Assembly: GCF_000003605.2 (NCBI RefSeq)
Contig: NW_003122409.1
Coordinates: forward strand, 693,175-712,050
DNA from: Saccoglossus kowalevskii
Taxonomy: Eukaryota > Hemichordata > Enteropneusta > Harrimaniidae
Direction: 5' to 3'
Length of the DNA stretch: 18,876 nt
Positions 9,430 to 16,789 of this stretch are shown one piece after another. The position numbers and the translations under genes are program-made. The notes under the pieces were generated by a model, which did not search any database, was not told where the DNA came from, and worked only from the letters and a program-made list of their open reading frames with translations. The stretch's first letter is position 1; each line of letters begins with the position of its first letter.

Positions 9430-12400
9430 GTATGTTAGTTCCGTATAAGTCAAATATTTTTGTCTACTTTAGGCTTACTTTGACACGAGGATTGACACTT
9501 GAACTTCAAGTGCGGCCGCTAGGATCATGACACTGTCACCCAGGGGTGACACGCCGTGTCTATTTACTCGACACGTTCAATGAAGTTCGTGTTACGAAAA
9601 ATGTTGTCCAGTGTTTTCGTTTAAATAAATCCGGGTTTGTTTTATGAAAACAATTGTATTGATCTTGTCCCCTAATCACAGACATTCTTTGTGCGCCGTG
9701 TGTTGGCATTTTGAGAATGGGCAGTGGGTTGACTAGAGTCTCCAGAATGTGGCAGTTTGGAAAAGGAGGGTCATAGCGATGTTAAATGGCAGATAATCAC
9801 CTTCGATTGTTGTGGCCGACTGGTAACGGTTAAATAAAACAGTCAGTTAGATTGACCTTTGTAACCAAACCAGCTGTTCCGTATTTCGTACCCATGGCGT
9901 CGACTGAACGGTATTGGAGCGCATGGACCTATGCACCATGTAGGTCCATGATTAGAGTAACATTAGGTTTTATCATAGTTTTATCGCGGAATTTGGTTTC
10001 AACCGCATAGTTCGTGAATGACACAAGTGATAGATAGATAGATAACCCGAGTTAGTTCTTTAAAGACAACGTCATTAGAAAATACGTCTAATATTCCTCG
10101 AACAGGCGTTGAATACGCGCTCACAGAACACTTACAAGTAGTGATTCCGGAATCTGGGTAAAACTAACTGCTTTAGGTGTACTGTGTAGCCACAAATATT
10201 TGTTTGTTTGGTTTCCATGGAAACCACTTGTTGCCATGGTTTCAACTGAAAATACTCGACTATCCCCATGATAAGTTCTATTCTAAATTCAAGTATGTTT
10301 TATATTTCATGTAAAAATCGTGTATATAAGATCGTCACCATAAACATCCCCAGTATGGTCGACCTTACATTAAAATTAGACTAGTTATCGATGGTCTTAG
10401 TTTCCAGTTTACTGTGTTTTATTTAGAATATTAGTCGACGAGAATCATGTTATTCCGTGTATTGTGAAAAAAACACTGACCCGTGTTCTAATACTGAATC
10501 ACCACCACGCCTATAGCATACGCATTGTACCTTGAAAAGCCAATTGATACTTATTAATGAACTCTATGTTTAGTGGTTAAAACCAAACGCATCTTTGACT
10601 GTTTGCCACGATGCATATTAGCTAGCGGCGCGGCTTTGTCACCATCATCCCCGACCTCCACCCCATTTTACTTGTATTTCTTGGGTACCATTGTGATAAA
10701 AAATCAGACCACTAAAAGAACAGTCTGGAAGCCTTACGTATACGGAGCTCTGACTGTTCGTCGGCCTGATTAGTATGGCAATCTGAATTACAATTGTGTG
10801 TTTTTTCTTCTTTATTAGATGTACATGCAGTCTTATGGATACATGCCGAAATACAACGAAGATAACGGCCTATGGGAGTACATTGACTGGGATTCGCCTG
10901 CCATGCGACCATCGAAAGTGGAGAGCATTTCGCCTTCAATATTAAAAACTATTTTTAAGAATACCGTAGCTCCCAACACTGTTCCCATGAAAGAATCATT
11001 TGACGACACCCTCAACAGGATAGAAAAACATGATTTTTCACTGCCTAAAGAAAACAAGTACTTCGAGCAAGGACTCATAGAATTTCAACGACGAAATAAC
11101 TTGAAAGTTACCGGTAAATTAGACGAAAGAACTGCAACAATGATGCGGAAACCACGATGTGGTGTTCCCGACAATGAACAACTGATAATTTTAGGAAAAC
11201 ACAGCGACGACGGCGACGAGAATACGACGGCGACGACGACGACGACACTGACGTCAGAATTTGGAAGTGATAACAGCACATTAAACGGAACGTCGATATT
11301 CTCAACATCGGTAAGCAACCGCACATATATAGAAGATGATGAATTTACGACCAATTCCACTGAATACAACATCACTGATGTAAACACGACGATTGGATAT
11401 AATACAACATTCACCAACGGCACTACCGCCGCCAACGTCAGTACAGTGTCGACGACGGCCACCACCACCACGGCGAACACCACGGATACGACACCAACAC
11501 CAGGTAGTAATGACTCCCATCAAATGGACATCCAGAAACCGAGCCGACGGAAGCGGTATGTCAGACGGTTTCACTCAGCTGGACGTGAAAAACGAGGTAC
11601 ATCGGACAGCAGCTCCAACAATGAAGATCGTCACACCATTTCCCTCATCAATAAGCCCGTTCTTGTTTGGCGACTTGGTCAGGATGAAGCCGGGTATGAA
11701 CCTACTAGAGGATTGTCATTCCAAGAACGCAGAGAAGTAATCTATACCGCTTTTCGCATATTTGACGAAGTTTTACCTATAGACTTCATAGAAAGCGTGT
11801 CTGGTCAAGGAGATGTCAACGATGTCGATATTCTAATTACATTCAACGGAGCCGGCAGTAAGTATCCAATTTGTCATGACTATCGCTGTGTATCGACCAA
11901 TATTATTGACACTCTGACAGTATAATCTTGACTTGCCTTAATATCAGCGATCCATGTTTGTCTGTAGAATCTTAACTTAGTTTAATATCTAAGATAATGG
12001 TGTGAGTTTAAATGGCGATATTTGCGCGAACAAAATTCGTGTAAACAAACAATGGATTTTACACACATCGTATGCGTCGCATGGGACCCATTCAAATATC
12101 AATTCATAAGTTGCTTTCCGCCAACAATAAATAACTGATAATAATCGGGGATGGGTGTTGCCAACTATTCGGACATCGCCATCGTGTTATATGATTCCAC
12201 TGTAACAACACTGGCACAATTAATACTGGTTGAAAACAATCGCGATAGACCGGACGCAATTGCAATTGTTGTAAAGCAAGTTTTTACGTTTTTACAAATG
12301 TACAAATTAAATTCAGCTAAAAGTTTACATTTAGCGAATCTCATCACTTAAAGAATTAAACACGCAAGTTGTCCGCGCATGCGTCGGCCTATGTGACGCC

Positions 12401-15400
12401 TGCGCATGTGCGAGCCTATACGACGTTTACGCACATCCGTCCTGATGACGTCTGTGCGTATCGTCCTAGGCGGCGTCTGCGCATGTCAGTCGAGATGAAG
12501 ACTGTTAATGTCGTTCTAGACGGCATCTGCGCATGTCAACGGAAATGACTTCTGTGTCCGTCGTCCTAGACGGCGTCTGCGCATGTCAACAGAAATGACG
12601 TCTGTGCATGTCGTCCTCGACAGCGTATACGCATGTCAGTAGAGAAGACGTTTGCGCTGGCATGTCGACCTAGATGAGATATGCGAATGTCAGACAAGAT
12701 GGCGTCTGACATTCTTATATCAAAGTATATCATCATGCTTGCGAAAGGTCGCTGACTAACCTTTTTAAAAACTTCTGGGATTTATGTATGTACTGACCTT
12801 TCCCGATACTACCGACTTTTTTTGAAATGTGGGATTGTGTTAAAAATAGTATTCTAAAAAAATAAAACTTAAAAACAAAACAAAACAATACTAATATTTT
12901 CTTCTGGGGCATTTTCTTCTGATTGTCCATCTAGATAACTAAAGGTAGCGAAAACACGAGTTCACTTTCACCAGGAATGCTTTCTGTTGTAAATGCGTTA
13001 AAGTTGTTTACACACGGATAGAAATACCATCTGAGATATCTAGGCAAAGACGTAAATAGCTCATGAAACACGAACAGAACGAGGACAAAAACAAGAATTC
13101 ACCTTTCATGGTGACCATTCAGACTGCTAACCTGCTCTGTGAGCTCACTTACTTTGATGTCTTAATCGTAGCATTTGTCCACCCCCTTGTACGTAGTTAC
13201 CTTTTAAAATCACACCATCGAATACTGCCGTTTTTCCAATGCTGTGTTACTTGCAGGTAACAACCCGTGCATCGCAATGCCATAGGAACCATTTCAGTAG
13301 TTGTATGGATTGTTATCCGAATTTAACGAACGCACATACAATTGTCAACATAGTCAAAATAAAAAAAAACTATTTTTAATTAATGATATTTCAGTAAAAA
13401 AAAGTTTCAGTATTGTAATTATTTTACGTCTTTAAGGTAGTTGTGATATTACTCGAGAAACGTTGTCATTTGACTGTTCTTTGATAGCATGATTAGAGAA
13501 AGCGTACTTCGGTTCAGATGATGAATTGTTGGTGGAAGTGTGGATGTTTACTCCATTCCCTTTGCTGTTTGTCTTTGAACGCTAATCCCCGAATTAATTC
13601 TATTCTATAATAATCACCGATCCGTATTTGACGTAAATATAAATATTTGTGAACGATAGGCTGGTAAATGATAGTATGGTGTGTCATGATATGTTCATAG
13701 TCATTGCTGACATAACTTACAGTGGTATTTGTTTTGTCTCATTTCAGTTCCACACTCTACTTGCCAGGTGGTATTCTACTTCTACGACAACGCCATATCG
13801 CATTCCTGGACGCTTACCCAGGGCTCTACGGGAGAAATACACTTCAACGGCGAGTTTACGTTTTTGAAATTGGGACAAATGGCTAATATGAACCAGTATC
13901 ATCCATTCGGCCCGAGAGGTCCAGTACACTTACTTAGCGTTGCCGTGCACGAGATTGGTCATGTACTTGGCTTACCACATGTTGATGAGTCCGAAAGAAT
14001 ATCTGTTATGAACCATGTCTATCATGGATGGACCATGTCAGACTCAAGTAGTGGGGAACTATCTCGCGAAGATAGGGACGCAATTCAAGATTTGTATGGT
14101 GAGTTAGGGGATTATTCGAGAAAACTTTACAGCATTATGTTTTGCAGGAAAATGACACATCGTCGGAAAAACGTGGCTTCTTTGCGAAATTGAGCGACAC
14201 CGTGGAGTGAAGTGATAACAAACAATATGATGGATAATAAGAAGCTTATTTTTTGAAGAATCAACTTAAGGACTAATATTTCAAGGAAAATCCTAGTTTG
14301 TACATGATTACATCTTCCTTGGCAATAATTAGTTCAGAAAGCTTAAAGCGGGAGGGTCGTCACCTGCGCACGCGCCGGAATTGAGTCCCAAGCGACGATA
14401 ACAACACACGCTAAAAATGCGAAGGCTCATGGGTCATGGCCATCTGACGCATGCGCAGGTAACGACACCCCCGCTTTAAGCTTTGTAGCTGAGTGCCACG
14501 TTGTATGACAATACCATGGCTAGTATTCAACTCAAATTCAAATATTTAATCCCCCATGTCTTATATTTTTACAGGAGAATGTCAAGTACAGATTGACACG
14601 GCCTTCGACTTCATTCATATTGGTAGTCGCGGACAGGTCGTCTTCACTACTTACCTCTTTCAAGACAGACACCATTGGGTATACTTTAACTCAGGCGATC
14701 GTCCCAGTTATGGATACCCCAAACCCAATTCTAACTCGGACTGGGCTGGCATACTAGATGACGTCAATAACCTAGATGCAGCCGTTCAACTATTCATAAC
14801 TGGTACCACTAATCAGACGTACTTCTTTCACGGTGAGCAAATACAAACATACATGTAAAATTCTATGTGGACAATGTATGTACGTCGTCGTGTAATTACA
14901 TCATACATGATCGCATTGCATCATGGGAAACTGATTTTTTACTTTAATTAACGAGAAGCAAATATAAACAAACATACATGTATATGAATATCGATAATGT
15001 GTTTACATCGTTATATAATTACGTTATTTGTTTTTTGGAGATCGCATTGTATAATGTGAAGACGTATGCTTTCTTGTAGGTACGACATATACCAACTACA
15101 CAGGCTCTACCGTAACCACGCGACGGATATCTGATGGATTTCCTTCCCTCCCGGGTTCTTCTCACAGTATACCAAATAATGTTGATGCCGCTTATTTCGA
15201 TTTTTCTGACAATGCGATCTACTTTTTCAAGGCACAAATGGTAAGCAATTGCACCTTGTATCAGCCTTACCGGGAATGTCGTGGTTTCACAGAATGTAGC
15301 CTTATTTACACTACATTTAACCACTTGTATTGTTTTTTTTAAACAAACAAACAATGATCCGTCGCTTGTAAACCATGATGTAATAACAAGAATTCATCTT

Positions 15401-15733
15401 GGCTTCGAGTATATTATTATATTATTTTTTTTCCAGGTGTATGCCTTCGATGTCGCTAGATGGGGATGTTGTAAGCCTGCTCCGAAGACAGGTCGGATCC
15501 TGAACGCCTATCGGTATTCGTTGCCACCTTCTATCGACGTTGCATATCCCTCGCTATCATCGTCAAGTGTATTTTTCGTCAAAGGATTGGACGTCTTCGA
15601 AAGCACTTGGAATCCGTTTCTAACTAGTAGCGGTAATGTTCCCCACTCTGTCGTTCCTGTCGGCAAGTTCCATAACAATTGGCGAGATGTATGCAACGTG
15701 GGTGAACTCAGCATGCAAGGTTCTGTCGTCTGA
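9238..15733 (+). CDS. MMP21: MMP21-type secreted matrix metalloproteinase, six exons, 765 aa
   Basis: Exons 9238-9429, 10819-11857, 13748-14098, 14575-14832, 15080-15240 and 15437-15733 join with phases 0,1,1,1,0 into 2298 nt (765 codons plus stop), every junction being GT-AG. The product is a secreted zinc endopeptidase. Domains in order: signal peptide (about 1-32), propeptide with a PGBL-like helix region (about 145-172) and cysteine switch PRCGVPD (176-182, Cys178), Thr/Asn-rich linker (about 188-304), furin-type RRKR (307-310) and REKR (320-323), catalytic domain (about 324-527; zinc ligands H478, H482, H488, catalytic E479, Met-turn M498), and hemopexin domain (about 530-753, C530 likely paired with C753). 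The combination of furin activation, an HxxC structural-zinc motif and a C-terminal DVCNV motif matches MMP21 rather than other MMPs. Vertebrate MMP21 (569 aa in human) is needed for left-right patterning. The extra length here is mainly in the linker and propeptide. Confidence 0.93.
9481..9560. promoter_or_regulatory. Palindrome cluster with repeated TGACAC
   Basis: Two perfect palindromic motifs lie 21 bp apart. CACTTGAACTTCAAGTG (9496-9512) has 8-bp arms and one central base. TGTCACCCAGGGGTGACA (9534-9551) has 8-bp arms and two central bases. TGACAC occurs four times (9481, 9493, 9528, 9547). The position, 50 to 120 bp inside the first intron, suggests a transcription-factor docking site, but I cannot name the factor. 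Confidence 0.35.
9922..9950. repeat. Perfect 10-bp hairpin
   Basis: CATGGACCTA (9922-9931) is followed by a 9-nt loop and its exact reverse complement TAGGTCCATG (9941-9950). It lies within intron 1. No function is evident. Confidence 0.6.
10029..10044. repeat. (GATA)4 microsatellite
   Basis: Four uninterrupted GATA units in intron 1. Confidence 0.8.
10197..10246. promoter_or_regulatory. Candidate RFX X-box with adjoining forkhead sites (intron 1)
   Basis: GTTTCCATGGAAAC (10211-10224) fits the RFX X-box pattern RYYNYY-N2-RRNRAC exactly and is a perfect palindrome, extending to 16 bp at 10210-10225. A second X-box half-site, GTTGCCATGG, begins at 10230. Immediately upstream, TATTTGT (10197-10203) and TGTTTGT (10201-10207) match the forkhead core TRTTTRY. 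RFX factors and FOXJ1 together drive motile-cilia genes in animals. Whether this cluster acts on the MMP21 gene is inference. Confidence 0.45.
10819..11857 (+). CDS. MMP21: MMP21 exon 2: propeptide, cysteine switch, glycosylated linker, furin sites, start of protease
   Basis: This exon encodes residues 65-410. The acceptor is TTTATTAG|ATG (10818) and the donor is GGCA|GTAAGT (11858, phase 1). It carries the YGYMP propeptide motif, an acidic and Ser-rich insert longer than in vertebrate MMP21, the FQRRNNLKVTG propeptide helix, and the PRCGVPD switch. A linker of about 115 residues follows, built on ACG and ACC triplet runs (11205-11247, 11455-11484) with 12 N-x-S/T sequons. RRKR and REKR convertase sites come next, then the opening of the catalytic domain (VWRLG, AFRIFDEVLPIDF, VDILITFNG). 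The last part aligns well with the human WRLL, AFRMWSEVTPLDF and VDIKLGFG segments. Confidence 0.92.
12041..12090. repeat. Dispersed repeat, copy 2
   Basis: GTAAACAAACAAT at 12041 and the 16-mer CGTCGCATGGGACCCA at 12075-12090 recur in the same order as at 5820-5926, with a shorter spacer. This is likely a second, deleted member of the same interspersed family. Confidence 0.45.
12371..12717. repeat. 25-bp tandem array with 50-bp higher-order unit
   Basis: About 13 head-to-tail units follow GACGTCTGYGCATGTC plus a variable tail. From 12422 to 12646 the spacing is exactly 25 bp, and alternate units match better (GGCGTCTGCGCATGTCAAC at 12522, 12572 and so on), giving a 50-bp period. One late unit carries a 4-bp insertion near 12656. 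The array is CpG-rich compared with its surroundings. Units contain GACGTC palindromes and TGCGCATG, resembling CRE and NRF1 half-sites. Confidence 0.9.
13748..14098 (+). CDS. MMP21: MMP21 exon 3: zinc-binding half of the catalytic domain
   Basis: This exon encodes residues 411-527, with codons 411 and 528 split. The acceptor is CATTTCAG (13747) and the donor is TATG|GTGAGT (14099). Visible motifs are HSTC (413-416, matching the MMP21 HLGC), SHSW (His429) and EIHF (His442) for the structural zinc. The active site is HEIGHVLGLPH (478-488) and the Met-turn is SVMN (498). The exon ends with EDRDAIQDLYG, matching the family D-R-x-A-I-Q-x-L-Y-G. The segment following His442 (HFNGEF) departs from the usual HFDDDE calcium-site motif. 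Confidence 0.95.
14099..14574 (+). other. Intron 3 of MMP21
   Basis: A 476-bp phase-1 intron (GTGAGT to TTTTTACAG) separating the protease from the hemopexin domain. About a third of it is a MITE-like element at 14338-14484. The rest shows nothing notable. Confidence 0.88.
14338..14484. mobile_element. MITE-like element with 37-bp terminal inverted repeats
   Basis: AAAGCTTAAAGCGGG opens the left arm (14338-14374), and its reverse complement closes the right arm (14448-14484) with only about five mismatches over 37 bp. The total is 147 bp with a 73-bp centre and no coding capacity. Both arms contain an ACCTGCGCA-YGCG block. I could not identify a clear target-site duplication, so the superfamily stays open. 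A non-autonomous DNA transposon is the simplest reading. Confidence 0.75.
14575..14832 (+). CDS. MMP21: MMP21 exon 4: hemopexin blades 1-2
   Basis: This exon encodes residues 528-613. The acceptor is TTTTTACAG (14574) and the donor is CACG|GTGAGC (14833, phase 1). Cys530 is the conserved first hemopexin cysteine. IDTAFDF begins blade 1 and LDAAVQLF begins blade 2; the exon ends QTYFFH, where human MMP21 has RYFFQG. Hemopexin blades mediate substrate and partner recognition in MMPs. Confidence 0.92.
14833..15079 (+). repeat. Intron 4, an imperfect tandem duplication
   Basis: Most of this 247-bp intron (GTGAGC to TTCTTGTAG) consists of two related copies, about 14836-14930 and 14957-15061. Matching blocks in order are AGCAAATAYAAACA...CATACATGTA, GAYAATGTRTKTACRTCGT, TAATTAC and GATCGCATTG (14909 and 15040). 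Copies differ by substitutions and small indels, so the duplication is old. Confidence 0.7.
15080..15240 (+). CDS. MMP21: MMP21 exon 5: hemopexin blades 2-3
   Basis: This exon encodes residues 614-667. The acceptor is TTCTTGTAG (15079) and the donor is ATG|GTAAGC (15241, phase 0). It contains RISDGFPSLPG, matching the family's I-x-x-G-F-P-G-I-P linker between blades, then VDAAYFDF and IYFFKAQ of blade 3. The gene is not obviously disrupted here. The 111-codon frame on the opposite strand is a shadow. Confidence 0.92.
15241..15436 (+). other. Intron 5 of MMP21
   Basis: A 196-bp phase-0 intron, GTAAGC to TTTTTTTTCCAG. It ends in a strong polypyrimidine tract and has no other feature. Confidence 0.85.
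15437..15733 (+). CDS. MMP21: MMP21 exon 6: hemopexin blades 3-4 and C-terminus
   Basis: This exon encodes residues 668-765 and ends at TGA 15731-15733. The acceptor is TTTTTTCCAG (15436). It begins VYAFDV, then carries an unusual insertion (WGCCKPAPKTG) absent from human MMP21. RILNAYRYS and blade 4 (IDVAYPSL, VFFVKG) follow. The end is NWRDVCNVGELSMQ, which parallels the human MMP21 C-terminal KWFDVCDV motif. Cys753 should close the propeller with Cys530. Confidence 0.92.
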   Translation: MYAFDVARWGCCKPAPKTGRILNAYRYSLPPSIDVAYPSLSSSSVFFVKGLDVFESTWNPFLTSSGNVPHSVVPVGKFHNNWRDVCNVGELSMQGSVV

Positions 15734-16069
15734 GTTGACCGATGTATGGCTGTCCTGATCTTTATTTACATACTGTATCGAGCTTAGTAGGCAGGTACAA
15801 CCGTGATTATACCCTAATACCGCCGCCGTCATATAATGAGACGATTTATCTTCTTTTGTCAAACTCTTTTGTTTCGCACAACTTGCATAGTCATGGAATG
15901 TCCCCGGTCGCGGGAACGATTGATTGGAAGCGTAAAAGTCGATAACTCTCGAAGGAAAGGGTAGAGTTTTTCTTATTCTTCAAAAACGGTATGTCGGTGT
16001 GCCAGTTGGGAGTGCTGTATTAAGAGCAACTATGGAAGAACGTCTACTAACTAAAAAAAAAACATTGTC

Positions 16070-16177
16070 GATCACGTGACCATAATGAACAGTATCTAGC
16101 AAGAAACGATAAATTAAAATAAAAAATAAGTTCAGGTCGAGAAGGTGGCTAGGTCACGTGTGGGCTAGGTCACGTGT
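16070..16177. promoter_or_regulatory. Three GGTCACGTG E-boxes, two in a 16-bp direct repeat
   Basis: CACGTG occurs at 16073, 16155 and 16171, each within GGTCACGTG (the first in inverted orientation as CACGTGACC). The last two lie in a duplicated GGCTAGGTCACGTGT (16147-16161 and 16163-16177). GTCACGTG is the core preferred by bHLH-Zip factors such as USF and MITF/TFE. The cluster brackets the poly(A) signal, so it may belong to a downstream element or an unseen antisense promoter. Confidence 0.4.
16113..16123 (+). promoter_or_regulatory. Candidate poly(A) signal of MMP21
   Basis: Overlapping ATTAAA (16113-16118) and AATAAA (16118-16123) lie about 385 bp after the stop codon, the first clear canonical hexamers on this strand downstream of the gene. 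The expected 3' UTR length is ordinary. The GT-rich tail is weak. Confidence 0.4.
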
Positions 16178-16598
16178 AGAGTATAAGCTAACCTCATTGA
16201 CTCAGGGATACCTACCGGTTTTTGCTACGTAATTTATGATAATTATTTATGAACTATTTTGCTTCGATGAATGTCGAAGGACAATTTTGTTGTTGTTGAG
16301 AACCCAAAGATTCTATGCTGCTTGACGTGTGAATATATAACTATATAAAAATGACGCGTTTACAATTGGTAGAAAATACTCAAGGTGCATCCGGAATAAG
16401 ATTAAAAATCAGTTGTTTTGATTTGTGTCATATGAGAAACTGATATCCCACGTGCGAGAAAAAATAATTGCACGCTGCTTGGCATCATGGGTAACAGAAA
16501 TGTTTAGCTCTGTAAATAAAGCGCAGCATGTATGCAGAATGACTATTTTTTATACACAAATAGTCAATTTAATAGAAGTGATCCGTTGTTTTTTTTTC

Positions 16599-16618
16599 TA
16601 TTCGCATTGGTGCGAATA
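16599..16618. repeat. Perfect 8-bp hairpin
   Basis: TATTCGCA, a TTGG loop, then TGCGAATA. The arms match perfectly, and a run of Ts precedes the hairpin. No function can be assigned in a eukaryotic context. Confidence 0.6.
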
Positions 16619-16669
16619 TTTATGATGTAATATTATTGGTGATCTGTATTTGTCTAACTGTCGGCTTCT

Positions 16670-16789
16670 TGTCGTGTGTGGTTTCAGTGTAGATGTCGTC
16701 TGCCGTTTCAGTGTAAATGTCGCCTGTAGGTTCAGCATATATGTCGTCTGCCGTTTTAATGTAAATATCGTCTGCGGTTCTAGTGTAGA
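16670..16789. repeat. 24-bp tandem repeat, five units
   Basis: Five adjacent 24-bp units, approximately TGTCGTCTGCCGTTTCAGTGTAAA, start at 16670, 16694, 16718, 16742 and 16766. Because 24 is a multiple of three, both strands stay open: an eight-residue VVCRFSVN-like repeat reads forward and TFTLKRQT-like reads in reverse. Without other coding signs I treat it as a minisatellite. Confidence 0.88.

Larger units (their letters stand above)
9430..10818 (+). other. Intron 1 of MMP21
   Basis: A 1389-bp phase-0 intron, GTATGT to TTTATTAG. It holds a palindrome-rich stretch just after the donor, a 10-bp hairpin (9922-9950), a (GATA)4 run (10029-10044) and an X-box/forkhead cluster (10197-10246). I see no other exon-like sequence with matching phase. 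The 66-codon frame at 10573-10773 looks fortuitous. Confidence 0.85.
11858..13747 (+). other. Intron 2 of MMP21
   Basis: A 1890-bp phase-1 intron, GTAAGT to CATTTCAG, between the two halves of the catalytic domain. It contains a dispersed-repeat copy (12041-12090), a 25-bp tandem array (about 12371-12717) and otherwise AT-rich sequence with poly(A) and poly(T) runs. No further protease-like exon is visible, and the alignment of flanking exons with human MMP21 leaves no room for one. Confidence 0.85.

Noticed and set aside
11085-11483. 132-codon minus-strand frame, and similar frames at 11108-11574
   Set aside because: These are antisense shadows of the ACG/ACC-rich linker coding sequence; the Val/Ser runs are the complement of the Thr codons.
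11393-11740. 115-codon plus-strand frame overlapping exon 2
   Set aside because: This is an alternative-frame shadow of the MMP21 linker and furin region, with no start context or homology.
13063-13260. 65-codon frame ending near TTGCAG|GTAACA, as a possible extra catalytic exon
   Set aside because: The peptide has no metalloproteinase similarity, and exons 2 and 3 already join in phase with continuous alignment to MMP21.
15019-15354. 111-codon minus-strand frame
   Set aside because: It covers exon 5 on the opposite strand, which is clearly hemopexin coding sequence on the plus strand.
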